From Cytauxzoon felis (taxonomy: Eukaryota; Apicomplexa; Aconoidasida; Piroplasmida; Theileriidae), in assembly GCA_020283715.1 (NCBI GenBank), contig JAIQCW010000115.1:1-31853 (forward strand): a stretch of 31,853 bases of DNA. The letters are read 5' to 3'. Within the stretch, counting starts at the first letter, position 1. The number at the start of each line of letters is the position of its first letter. The notes beneath the pieces are model-generated. The model ran no database searches. It saw nothing but the letters and a program-made list of their open reading frames with translations, and was not told the origin of the DNA. Below are positions 17,553 to 28,117 of the stretch, one piece after another. A program made the position numbers and the translations under genes.

Positions 17553-20246
17553 TTAGAGAATTTCTTCTCTAATTTCAGTAAAGTCTCTAACGAAAATGGG
17601 CATCCATTGATCTTTAATTCGTTTTAATCGTGATGTGTCAGCATCGATTAGTACCTTTAATATGGAAATGAATAAATTCCTCCATTCAACATACCCTTGG
17701 CATTGCCGAATTTAATTCATCCAAAAATGTATTTGATACCCTCGGTCCCATCTTATGAACAAATTCACGTACCTATATTAAGATTTATTTTATCCAATAA
17801 AGAATATTGCAGTTTCTTATGTAAACCTTTCAGATAACGCATCCACCTGAGGTCCAATCCACCTTTCGTTCCACTCGCCGTGGTGGCATATTTAATTAGA
17901 TCCCCCTCCGCTTCCCTGAGATCAGCTACGGGTCCTCCACTTGAGGTTACATCCAACACATCCTTAGCACCATCTTCTATCATTCCTATGATGGATGATC
18001 CATCACTACCCTCCTCACCGCCACGATCTCCGGGAGTGGCTCTACCCTTCAGGGATAGGTAATTAGAAGAGCTGACGGCAGGACGAAAGACGTGAATTGG
18101 ACCTCAGGTGGAATGCCGAGTGGAAGAAGAGTTGATTGGATCTCGGGTGGAGTGGAATGGAGATTGATAGACCTTAGGTAACGTTGATTGGTGGTAACAT
18201 ACCAATAATTGTAATTCAGTTCTTACAGTAATGAGTTCTCGTTCGGTTTCTCTCCATATATTAATTCTGAATGGGTATATGAGATGTATAAATTTCTTGG
18301 ATATACTTTCCTAATATGATAACGGGTACAACATGAAGTTGTCGTAGTAGTCGTGGTATTTTTCTTGCATAATGTAAATTTACTATATTGATGATGATAA
18401 TATTAAATAAAATATCAAATTACTGTAGTAAATTATAGGAAGTATAAACATGCATGAAGCAACTACCATTAAAATATTTTTAACATTACTAAATTTATAT
18501 AATGTATAGATGATTTAAATTTATAAAACTTACTCGTACATATATAAGCCTAATAATAGACCATAACAGAAATTAAATAATGGTACAATAACAATGAGTA
18601 CTAATATTTTATAACTAATAACAACATCTGTTGCTGTTAATTTTACTGAACTATTATTAAGCGCTTTTATCCTATGTCTTTCTGCTAATACTTTAGATAT
18701 TACATGTAATGGTAACCATAATGGTGAAAATGATAATCCTGCTATTATATAACATGTTAAACGTATTATATTTTCAACAAGTAATAATATAGCTGAATGT
18801 AATGATTGTTTTAATAGCCATACTTCATCATCATGTAAATAACCACTCTTTAATCTCTTATTATAATCACATAATTGATCAATCAACTTTTTAGTCTCTG
18901 GACTATCACCAAGTGTCCAAAATATTGATGATATTACTCTTTTCAATTCAAATGATTTACTTGTTGGTATTCTACTACGCTCCGGTGTATATAAACTCTA
19001 TTACATAATTCCATTTAAATTTCATTAAACGTACCCCACATAAGTCTATATATTCTCTTATATCAATGCTAGGTGCTGTTATCATACAATGTTTTAAACC
19101 CTATATAGTTCATTGATTATATCATAGTCAACATACATTTTCAACTTGACCCAATATATTCGTTACTACAGCATGTCTATCCCTCTGAAATTCTTCACAA
19201 TTCTCTTTACTAATCTGTATGATAATTAATTGATCCATAATTTATAATAAAAACTAACTGTGATAGCGTTACCATAATTAATCGTGGCACACATTTGTTC
19301 ATTATGGGTATAATCATAAAGTAAACCAACAGGTAAAATAACAACATCTTCAGCACCATCCAATAATGAATACAGTGCCATTAATGCTGATAGAAATGTC
19401 GAATTATAAATGGAGTTGTAATAAAACATACCAACACCGGGTTTTAATGGTAACAAATTTGTTCTGTCATGTGATCCACCCTATAATTTTTAGTTTGACA
19501 ATATTATCCAAAATATACCTCTGGGAAAATAGCTATAGCATTACCATGTCTTAATGATGTAGATACTGCCTCAAATGCCTCAGATTGATCAACTTTTGGT
19601 ACAATCTGAAAGATATGTAGAGATGTTTTTATAATTTAAAAACTAACCATAAATGGAACGCCTCTTTCCTTATCTAAACAACTATGAGATATAGGAGACT
19701 CAATAATCATTTCTGTATCTGAAAGGACTTCTACTATAGTCCTACGTTCAATACCAAAATAAAGTTTATCACCAACATTAAAATCAACTCTAAATTGTGT
19801 ATCTCTACCAATAACTGTCCTTGAACCATCCTCCCATATAATTTTACCAATACCGCTATATTTTAAATCATCTGGTCTATATACTGAGATACATCCAGCT
19901 AATGATGCGATAGAACCAATCAGTTTCCTTTTAAGAGTCTGTACAAATATTGAAATCCAATATTAAAAACAAACCTTCGCAGCAATAATAAAACTAATCT
20001 GGCGAGGTATAGAATATACAAGCAATGCAGCGTCTATGAATTGGTTATTGTGATTCCCAACTACAATTACAGGACCGTAAAGTGGTAGTCTTTCCTCATT
20101 AATTATCTCGATCTTGGTAAATATAGTACATATACAGACACTAAATAGAAATTAATAATTTCATCATGATAAACATACCTAGATAGCCATTTTATAAATA
20201 GGTAGCAGTTAAAAACACGAAACTCGTAGGAAGTAATGGGCATCAT
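17553..20246 (-). CDS. GPAT: ER glycerol-3-phosphate/DHAP acyltransferase, SCT1/GAT type
   Basis: Thirteen exons on the minus strand: 20246-20179, 20140-19975, 19938-19648, 19605-19519, 19480-19259, 19214-19137, 19100-19035, 18997-18534, 18488-18424, 18382-18307, 18266-18203, 17772-17695 and 17654-17553, for 608 aa in all. Acyltransferase motifs appear in order: GNHNNQFID (motif I, NHxxxxD), [11 protein letters not shown] (motif II region), [19 protein letters not shown] (motif III) and VILPVGLLY (motif IV). The layout fits the fungal SCT1/GPT2 and Plasmodium GAT family, which makes lysophosphatidate for glycerolipid synthesis at the ER. Hydrophobic segments occur in the C-terminal half ([33 protein letters not shown]). 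The intron 17773-18202 (430 nt) holds a modular repeat; the other introns are 36-45 nt. Confidence 0.85.
17842..18152 (-). repeat. Compound modular repeat in acyltransferase intron
   Basis: On the + strand: CCACCTGAGGT, end brick CCACTCGCCGTGG, D (CCTCCGCTTCC ... CAGCTACGGG), CCACTTGAGGT, C (GCCACGATCTCCGGGAGTGG), B in a third form (CCCTTCAGGG, 18045-18054), A' (GCTGACGGCAGGAC), ACCTCAGGTGG, then a decayed TCTCGGGTGG. Read with the host gene (minus strand) it is sense-oriented. It lies in intron 17773-18202. Confidence 0.85.
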
Positions 20247-20690
20247 CCTACTTGAAACAGTTGTACAGACGTCTTAAACCAAAGTTATAAATTCACATTA
20301 AAAAAAGTGTCTTTACGAAGATAAAGTTCATAATTTAATATTTATTAACAAAATACCCATTTCTACAAACAATTATGGACTTAAAATGCAAGAATTTAAG
20401 GTGTCTCAGTGTTTATTCGTTGAAATCTAAACTACTACTGATTTAAGGATAACACATATTAATTTTACGTTACAGTAAATTAAAATGAGTACTAAATATA
20501 ATATTTAAAATCATTATTTCCTAAATTATCTTAAGAACAACTTCTGGAGTATAATAGTGAGGTACACAGTATATTATCAGGATACCATTGTGATTATGAG
20601 TAAATATACAGCAATTTTTTCATATATAAACTATATATAATATCAATATGTGAACTATAATTGATAAGTTTCCCTTGGTAAAGTTAACTG
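20247..20690. other. Divergent intergenic region
   Basis: AT-rich spacer between the starts of the acyltransferase (-) and RSM22 (+), presumably holding both promoters. I see no repeat, exon or recognisable motif. Confidence 0.6.
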
Positions 20691-23075
20691 ATGTCTATTT
20701 TAATTAGACAGACGTCTTGCCATGATGTTAGATGCATTGCGTCTGGTAAGGAGTCAATATATCGCAACTATAATCGGATTCTAATAAATTATATACATAA
20801 TGGCTTCGGTTTCGATACAATACCTGTTTATAAGCCTAGTAGTAACATAAATGATGGAGAATTAGATGATGTTAGTAGAACGTCTATAAAGACGTTGCCA
20901 TTCCCTAGCGGCGTTAAAGAGAAGTTGTTTACTCTTATAAAGAAGTTGACAAAGAAGAAGGATATTGATAACTATGGATCGTATATATCTAAACGTATGG
21001 CAATTAGGAGATGTGTAGAAGTTCCAAGAATATTACCGTCTGGTACGTTTAATACTGAAAATTTTTCCATCACTTTCAGTATTATTGGATCCTGATAGTG
21101 GTAAAAATATGGAAAGTATAAAGAAATTATCGAAGAATCCTAGATTTAGACATTTGTATGATTTATATATGAAAAATAAATTAGGACCTAATGAACAGGC
21201 CCAAATTGAATTATCAAATGCAGAAGATGCTAGACATAAGGTTATTTGTATTTATAATATAATATTTAACCATGTAGAATACTAATATCAGTTTCTCTCC
21301 ACAAATAGCAATCGCACATACAGCTCATACATTTTTTGGATATTATGCAGTTTGTCTTCGTATATTTAATGAAGTATAATGATTAACTTAATGAAATATT
21401 TCGTTTATAGTTGAATAAGAGGGTACCGAATATTAAACTATCCAAGATAATGTTTTATAACGCTGGATCTGGAGCTTCTATAATGTATGATGAATATTTA
21501 TGATTATAAAAAAAATTATTATTAGAGCTGCAAATACAATATGGGATTTGAATAAATGTGATAATGTATTAGTTGTTGAACCATCAGAAAATCTCCTAAA
21601 AATTTGTAAATATTTACTCCCAGGTACAATCATTACATTAATGACTCTATATTTTTCAGATTTAAATAATGTACAATATCAAATGAATATATATGAAACA
21701 CGAGAATTGTTTGATATTATTGTCCTTCCATATTGTATGATCGATATACGTGGTACAGAAGTTTGTTGAAGGATGATACATAAATTATAAATAAATTTTC
21801 TCTAGTCTAGATCATTATTAGTACGTAATTTATGGAATAAATTGAATATTGGTGGAATAATTGTATGTTTATATTGAATTATAACATCTCATAACCATTA
21901 GGTCATCATAGAATCTGGTACACCCACAGGTTTTAGAATTATCCATTCATTAAGAGAATTATTTATATCTCGACTTGATATCAATAATTTCCATTTTATA
22001 GCACCTGTATGTCTATCCAAAATTTTCATTTTTATATCACATAGTGTCCACATGAAGGAATTTGTCCTTTAGCATTAACCGGAAAAGATTGGTGCCATTT
22101 CTCCCAAAGAATTTACAGAATACCACACTATATCTACAAAAAAGTACGTTATTCACTACAATCTAGGTTACAACCACTGTTCCACTCGCCGTGGAGGCCT
22201 CTTCTAATTACCTCCCCGTAAACGGTATAGCCACTCCCGTAGATCGTGGCGGAAGTATACTCATTGGACCTCAAGTGGAACCCGTAGCTGATCTCAGGGA
22301 AGCGGAGGGGGAAGTAATTAGAAGAGCTGACGGCAGGACGGACCTCAGGTGGAACGGACCCAGTTTGACTGGACAAATCATCATTTCTATGTTGTTTCGT
22401 ATTTTATCCTATTCTTATATAGGGTTCGATATCTAGATCTATTGATAATGAAAAGTATTCATATTTGGTGGTGGGTAAATATAAAGGTCCAAGGTAATGT
22501 TTTTATGTAATGGTTATTATTGATTTATAGGACTTTGTATAAGAATGAATCAAATGCTCCAACGGCTGTTGACAAATCGTATTTTTGGCCCAGGGTTGTT
22601 TTGGTATGTTGATAATTGATTCAATTTCTACTGTAAAATAGCCACCACTAAAACTTGGTAGAAGGGTATTAATTGATGTATGTAGTCTACCTAATAATTT
22701 CAAGAGATTAGTATGTTGATGGTTAAATATTCTCATATGAAATCAGATTGTACCAAAAAATACACCTGAATCCAGTGGATATAAGTAGGTCTATTCTTCA
22801 TATATATATGTATATATACTTCATCCAGATATGCTAGAGATACCCTTTGGGGTGATTTGTGGAGATTCATTCAACGTGAAGAAAAACCTATAGCCAGAGG
22901 ATATGTACCAGATGATGTTAAGGATTATTTACTAGATGAACATAATAGAGAATTAAATGTAAATATACATATACTAAATCATTTAATACTTTAGATTAAT
23001 AAAAAACTTCAACGTTTAAACCCATCAATTGAAGAAGAAATCAAAGAAGATATGATGAAAAATTATTCATCATAA
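20691..23075 (+). CDS. RSM22/METTL17-type mitochondrial ribosome assembly methyltransferase-like protein
   Basis: Fifteen exons join in phase: 20691-21042, 21080-21240, 21278-21373, 21411-21484, 21526-21623, 21660-21760, 21806-21862, 21902-22006, 22045-22143, 22423-22493, 22531-22603, 22642-22710, 22748-22785, 22829-22958 and 22995-23075 (534 aa). Family marks: YISKRMAIRRCVEVPRIL; a SAM-site-like glycine motif NAGSGASIIAANTIW; VVEPSENLLKICKYLLP; LWNKLNIGGIIVIIESGTPTG; the cysteine motif APCPHEGICPL ... WCHFSQR; and WPRVVLPPLKLGRRVLIDVC ... YARDTLWGDLW. These match RSM22/METTL17, which helps mature the small mitoribosomal subunit and in yeast and man binds a 4Fe-4S cluster. The glycine motif departs from the usual DFGSGPG, so methyl transfer is uncertain. 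The 279-nt intron 22144-22422 carries a modular repeat; the others are 36-45 nt. Confidence 0.85.
22164..22355 (+). repeat. Nearly complete modular repeat in RSM22 intron
   Basis: This is the clearest complete unit. Order: end brick CCACTCGCCGTGGAGGC, linker, B (CCGTAAACGG, 22216-22225), C (GCCACTCCCGTAGATCGTGGC), connector ACCTCAAGTGG, D (CCCGTAGCTGATCTCAGGG), linker GAAGTAATTAGAAGA, end brick GCTGACGGCAGGAC and connector ACCTCAGGTGG. It is sense to the host gene and inside intron 22144-22422. Confidence 0.9.
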
Positions 23076-23150
23076 ACTTTTCATATTGATGTATTAAATC
23101 TATCTCAACCACTAGATCTACAGTCGACCTTACAACAAAAGTCTTTTCAT

Positions 23151-23346
23151 TCCACCTGAGGTCCAATCCACCTCTCTTCGTCCTGCCGTCAGCCCTTTTA
23201 TTTACCTATCTCTAAAGAGTAAAGCCACTCCCGGAGATCGTGTCGGAAGTGTAGTGATGTAACCTCGAGTAGAACCCGAAAGTGATCTACGGGAGCTTGA
23301 GGGGGAAGTAAATGGAAGAGCTGACGGCAGGACGACCTAAAGTGGA
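23151..23346 (+). repeat. Complete modular repeat with matched terminal inverted repeats (intergenic)
   Basis: It starts CCACCTGAGGT, then end brick CGTCCTGCCGTCAGC, B (CTCTAAAGAG), C (GCCACTCCCGGAGATCGTG with a stem change), connector, D variant (GTGATCTACGGGAGCTTG), end brick GCTGACGGCAGGACG and decayed connector ACCTAAAGTGG. The two end bricks are exact inverted copies, so this copy best shows the transposon-like form. It lies between convergent RSM22 and peroxiredoxin genes. Confidence 0.9.
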
Positions 23347-23424
23347 ACGGCGAGCGGAAAGAAAATGCGGATTGGAAATCAGGATGAACTCAGCTATAGT
23401 GGACAATAATTGGTTAATACATCG

Positions 23425-24238
23425 TTATTGTATTACATTTATTAATTGTTGTGTAATTTCTTGACGAGTTCTAGCATTCTTGAAGATGATGTCACTATGG
23501 TATAGATTATGAATGATTATAAATAACAAACTGGCATTGACTCCGCGTTCAAATCCTAATATTCGGGCATTTTTCCCAATTACTAAATGTGATCTGAGGT
23601 GAAATGAAGTATAATATGGTTTGGGTGTCTATACCTATTAACGAAATATAATAATTTTTTACAATCAAGATAATTTATTAATTTCCAGTTTTTATCGATT
23701 AATAGTGGATAACTGAGATTATGTTTCAATGACCACTTTTTCTATAGTAGAGACGTTGAATTTATATCAGTAATCAACGAACTGGTGATGAGCGTTGAGT
23801 AGATGTTAAACCATAGACTCCATAACCCAGTTCATTAAAATTTTTATTTGATTCATTAAATGAACATGCTTGTTTAGTACAATGTGGAGTATTAACAGCG
23901 GGAAATAAAAATAATACAACACCTTTATAATTATTAGGTAGACTATCTAATATTCCTTTCAATGTGACGTTAGTATAATCCTCAGTAGTTAATTCTTCAT
24001 TTAATACGTCATCAGGAATCGGTTTCCCAACTATTTTTATACGTTTAAATCATATTTTTATTAAAAAATTCCACATACCATATTCACTTTCTGGAGATGA
24101 TTGTAACATTATAAAGAATGGGTCTATAATTCTATACTTAGGGCTTATACCAACAGACTCAACTGATATTTCTATATTAAATACTATACAGGTAACTATA
24201 ATTAATAGAAGATTAACGGAATTGATACTCGTGAGCAT
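23425..24238 (-). CDS. BCP/PrxQ-type peroxiredoxin with hydrophobic leader
   Basis: Minus-strand exons 24238-24079, 24030-23783, 23741-23635 and 23593-23425 join in phase (227 aa). The thioredoxin-fold core reads KGVVLFLFPAVNTPHCTKQA followed by CSFNESNKNFNELGYGVYGL. The peroxidatic Cys lies in TPHCT, with a second Cys five residues on, as in the BCP/PrxQ group of atypical 2-Cys peroxiredoxins. Later parts (WSLKHNLSYPLLID, GFERGVNAS) fit the same fold. The N-terminus (MLTSINSVNLLLIIVTCIVFN) is a likely signal peptide or signal anchor, with about 65 residues before the core, which points to the secretory pathway or apicoplast rather than the cytosol or nucleus (inference). Introns are 41-48 nt. 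Confidence 0.8.
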
Positions 24239-24492
24239 TTAATATTAAAATTGTTATTAACCCCAATCTATTCACAGCAGGCTAGCCAAAGATTTAAATG
24301 AACTTAATAAAAATTGAAGTTATTATATGAATATAATGGGAGGATCCCATTACAAGACGCATTGTATAGTGCAACAGTAAGGAATGAAGTTGAAAAAGAG
24401 AACGAATGATGGTAGCCAAACCTTATATATACTTTGTGTATCCCATCTGTCTTTATAATTGAAAGACGACAAATATAATATCCATACGTTGA

Positions 24493-25400
24493 TTAGATAT
24501 TAATATCACTTTCAAATGCTCCAAGATGATCGGCGTTGATAGTTGCGATAGCGAACATGTTGGAGTTGTCATATCTTATACCCTGTAATCTCATACGTAC
24601 CTCAGATTGAGGTTTAATGCTAATTGTACCATCAGAATAACAAGGATATGCCGCATCATTATCATAAACAAAATTCGGCTGTATAGATGTCCTAGATACA
24701 AACGCCTTCAAAGGACCAGCCTGAGCAAAGAAACCCAACTTATTTACATCCGTTACAACCGCGTCCAATACCTAAAATTAAAGTTAACAATGAAAATATA
24801 ATCAATTCGTTCACTATACGATGTGTCTCTCCAATCTGAGTATTTCTTGTATTCCACTAGGCGTTCACCTGAGGTCGTCTTGCAGACAGCTCTTTTCCAC
24901 CTGAGGTTACAGCCTTGTTTCCCATTGCATGGTGCTCTTATATTTAGTTATCCCTTCGCTTCCCTGAGATCAGCTGCGGGTTCCACTCGAGGTCCTGTAC
25001 TACTCTTAAGCCACGATCTCCGGGAGTGGCTATACCGTTTACGGGGAGGTAATTGGAAGAGCTGACGGCAGGAGAACGCGAGGTTGTTGTAACCTCAGGT
25101 GGAAGGGCGAGTGTGAAGGATGGAATGGATATACTGTGATATTAAACACACCTCGTCTTTGAATGGTTTGAATACGATGGCTTGATATTTGACATTGACT
25201 ACTATCATGGCGGTTCCATCTTGAACACGTCCACATTCACTATGAACGACTCTAATGACACAGACGACAAAACCACATTTGGCGGTACAATGTCCTTCAA
25301 CTTGATCTCTTAACATTTCTTCGATATTTTGTTGATAATTGGGACCAAGTTGAGATGGTTTAACATTTATCATTTTCCATTGCTCTACAACAAAATACAT
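24493..25400 (-). CDS. RPB7: RNA polymerase II subunit RPB7
   Basis: Exon 25400-25152 and exon 24771-24493 join in phase (175 aa, close to the usual 171-172). The N-terminal part shows the RNP-like fold (MYFVVEQWKMINVKPSQLGP, MLRDQVEGHCTAKCGFVVCV, VKYQAIVFKPFKDE). The C-terminal part is the S1/OB fold (VLDAVVTDVNKLGFFAQAGP, LKAFVSRTSIQPNF, MRLQGIRYDNSNMFAIATIN, ADHLGAFE). RPB7 pairs with RPB4 as the stalk of Pol II. RPC25 and archaeal RpoE are related, but the sequence reads most like RPB7. The single intron (24772-25151, 380 nt) sits exactly between the two domains and contains a compound modular repeat. Confidence 0.85.
24854..25105 (-). repeat. Compound modular repeat in RPB7 intron
   Basis: On the + strand: CCACTAGGCG end brick, CACCTGAGGT, GTCTTGCAGACAGC, CCACCTGAGGT, CCATTGCATGGTGC end brick, antisense D (CTTCGCTTCC ... 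CAGCTGCGGG), connector, antisense C (GCCACGATCTCCGGGAGTGG), antisense B (CCGTTTACGG), A' (GCTGACGGCAGGA) and ACCTCAGGTGG. Three different end-brick types stand in one cluster. It is sense relative to RPB7. Confidence 0.85.
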
Positions 25401-25671
25401 TTTTAAGTATCAAATTATTGAAGAAGTATAATAATTTAATTAGAATGATATATAGTATACATTACATATGGTCATAAAATGATATGTTTTAAAACTTTAT
25501 AATGAACGACCATATTAACAGGTCTAGCGATTAAAAAATTAAGATTTTAAAGAAGAATTAATCGTTAAAAAATATATTCTGATTGAAAATCGATGATTTA
25601 TAGCCTCATTAAAACCCAATATCGACTTATACAATATTAAACTCTTAAATCTCGCAGGTTATACAAGTATT

Positions 25672-25941
25672 ATGAATCCTAGTGCTGGGAAATTGAAAAT
25701 TTTAATCAGAAAGAGCTTTAGATCATTAAAAAAGAAACATGTTATGCCTATAAATAAAAATCCAAATCGTACATGGCATCTATCACCAAGTCTAACAAAA
25801 AATTACGATATTAAGACAGTATCACAAGATATATACAAGAGGTTTGTTCTAGAAGATGATGTCATTTATCTCCTCAACCCTCACAACATATACTTACAAT
25901 CAATATTTATAGATACATTAAAGATTATACCAGACCTCTAG
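25672..25941 (+). CDS. Small hypothetical basic protein
   Basis: Single open frame of 89 aa, starting MNPSAGKLKILIRKSFRSLK and ending FIDTLKIIPDL. The first third is lysine/arginine-rich (KSFRSLKKKHVMP), and the rest has a YDIKTVSQDIYKRFV stretch that could be helical. I do not recognise it. The size and basic N-terminus would suit an organellar or ribosomal component, but nothing proves this. It is divergent from RPB7 (271 nt apart) and convergent with SPO11 (55 nt between stops). No intron is needed, and a further 5' exon cannot be excluded. Confidence 0.45.
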   Translation: MNPSAGKLKILIRKSFRSLKKKHVMPINKNPNRTWHLSPSLTKNYDIKTVSQDIYKRFVLEDDVIYLLNPHNIYLQSIFIDTLKIIPDL

Positions 25942-25996
25942 AGTGAGTAATTATCATGTGCCTCATTTACAAATGAAAGCAAATGTATATTAATCT

Positions 25997-27658
25997 TCAA
26001 TATATCAACCATTCACGCTGGATGATCTTTTGGATAATGTAATCGAGTATACCATTTGGGTATAACCGCTCGAAAATCGCCTCAATTTCAACTTTAAATT
26101 TTAAATTTAAAAGCTCTTCTCTGAATGAACCTCTCGATGTAATTCTGGGATCTTTGGTCAAATTTTTTAAAATTTTAACTTCACGAATTGTCAATACCAT
26201 TAATTTCTCAATTTTATACTTTATCACATCCATACGCCTTATACCCATCCAGACATATCGCGATTTGCGGTCTAGCGAAGTTCTAGCTAAATTTTGCCTA
26301 CCAGTATGTCCCACTACTTCTACTTCTAATATATCTGTCCTGATCCTGCCGTCAGCTCTTCCACTGGCCGTTCCACCTGAGGTCCTTCCACTTTGTGTGG
26401 AGCATCCTCTATTTACTTCCCCCTCCGCTTCTCGTATATCAACTACGGGTAGCCTACTAGATGTAATAATATCTGTTCCTTCGTGTAGGGAAATATGGGG
26501 ATTATTATTATAACTACAAGGAATATGAGGTTTGTTATCCCCATATAACCCCATATTACAATAATTATTAGATCTAGATGAATTATTGGCCCTAAACCTC
26601 TTTCCACTCGCCGTGGTGGCCTCTCTATTTATTTCCCCCTCCGCTTCTCTGAGATCAGCTGCGGGTTCCACTTGAAGTACATCCTTAACCTTGCCACGAT
26701 CTCCGGGAGTGGCTATACCGTTTACGGGGAGGTAATTAAAAGAGCTGACGGCAGGACCTCGAGTGGAGGCGAGTGGAACAGTGGTTGTAACCTCGTGTGT
26801 TGAACTATTTATGGAAAATGCTTCATTCGATCCTTGCTCTCGTTCATATCCACTATCAATATTTGCATCCCCACAATTTCTTTTAGCCCCATAATTCGCA
26901 TATGTTAGGAAGATGAGGAATCCGTGTGGATCGTAATCTCCGATATAGCAGACCTAATTATATGATTATTAGTTATAATGTTATGGATTACATCAAGGTT
27001 ATTTGTGGTGGATAATTTATGCACTAGTGTTTTGCAGCCTTCGCTGGGGAAACCACAACCTGTGACGAGTACGATTGGTATATACTGTTTGAAGATGTAT
27101 ATGAGTTATTTTGTTATAAACTGACGTTCCAAATTGTGGTGGAACATAATTCCATGAAAATTGTATACTTTTCCACTACAATTAGATGATTACCGAAAAC
27201 TCTTGTCTTATAGTTCAATAAATCGTATGAAATATTGATACCATAAGCTGTATAGATAAGAGCTATTATACAAAAAACATCATTATAATATAACTAACGC
27301 CTTGAAATGATATCAATGACTTCATTTTTATTTATAAATTCAATACAGCCAGCAATGTGCCCTGATCACCTCATGTATGTGGGTAACAGGAAAAATGCAA
27401 ACCTCGTTCAGATGGATAGATACCGATATCATTTAACTTTATATTAATTGCATTACAAGCGTACTTTATGATTTATTAGATTTAAATTCAATACTTACAG
27501 TTAAATATTTATTAACTTCGTATTGGGTACTGAATCTAGTACATAATGCATAGTACAATTCTCTCCTGGTACAATTCCTATACTTAAGTATGTATTACTC
27601 TATAATTACAAATATAAATTATACATACATTGTTTTTTAAACGATGTATATACTCCAT
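25997..27658 (-). CDS. SPO11: SPO11-type meiotic recombination protein (Topo VI A-like) with large in-frame repeat insert
   Basis: Minus-strand exons 27658-27629 (tentative), 27582-27499, 27463-27403, 27361-27299, 27262-27126, 27084-26992 and 26953-25997 give about 474 aa. The catalytic-tyrosine region is RRELYYALCTRF. The DNA-binding winged-helix part follows (YPSERGHIAGCIEFI). The Toprim part shows LIVVEKYTIF (metal-binding Glu), IPIVLVTGCGFPSEGCKTLV and YIGDYDPHGFLIFLTY (DPHG). The C-terminal domain is YVWMGIRRMDVI ... LKNLTKDPRI ... REELLNLKFKVEIEAIFERL ... REWLIY. SPO11 makes the double-strand breaks that start meiotic recombination. Between DPHG...LTY and YVWMGI lie roughly 180 residues, mostly from modular repeats, in frame. 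Without the insert the protein would be near 290 aa, a normal short SPO11. The first exon and its 46-nt intron are the weakest part of the model. Confidence 0.8.
26342..26800 (-). repeat. Modular repeats read in frame inside the SPO11 last exon
   Basis: In SPO11 direction: CACGAGGT connector, GTTCCACTCGCC piece, CCTGCCGTCAGC end brick, B (CCGTAAACGG), C (GCCACTCCCGGAGATCGTGG), decayed connector, D (CCCGCAGCTGATCTCAGAG), end brick GCCACCACGGCGAGTGG. A block of about 120 nt with GGGGATAACAAACC follows, then a second D (CCCGTAGTTGATATACGAG), end brick CCACACAAAGTGG, connector, and GCTGACGGCAGGA. It is translated as [47 protein letters not shown] and SGRADGRIR: the same strand and frame as the other exon copies. 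Confidence 0.9.
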
Positions 27659-28117
27659 TATTACAAGTACTATAGCATATTAATTATTATAACAGGACAT
27701 TTACCCTTGGTAAACCACATTAAATCCTTACGCCTATGGCGTAGATCACTGCAACTACCACTAGCACTCCCTATAGCACCCATTATACGCCTAAGGAAGG
27801 ATAATACAAAGAGTTCTATACCTGATTAAGATTATATCACTATCACTACCACTCACGTTCCCTAGAAATCATTTGTAGTATCTGTACAAAGAAAAGTCAT
27901 TTATTGAAGAGTATGGATGGAATACAGTAATGCTTAATGAAAACGTCGTTTTACAAATAAATTACATCAAATAATAAGGGCAATCTCAAATATATTCATC
28001 TTCTCTTCACTGTGGTAGAGACGGGGTTGCAAGAACTTGGCATTGCGTAGAAATGTATAAAATAAAAAATTTACATGGGAAACTCAATAAATTTAAATGT
28101 TATTTATAAGTATTCAG
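27659..28117. other. Intergenic spacer upstream of SPO11
   Basis: Spacer between the centrin stop and the proposed SPO11 start, likely holding the SPO11 promoter. It contains a perfect 15-nt hairpin, TACGCC-TAT-GGCGTA, at 27729-27743. An open frame of 61 codons on the + strand overlaps SPO11 exon 1 and shows no family features. Confidence 0.5.

Noticed and set aside
27644..27829. Plus-strand 61-codon frame near SPO11.
   Set aside because: It overlaps SPO11 exon 1, has no family features, and its second half is explained by intergenic sequence.
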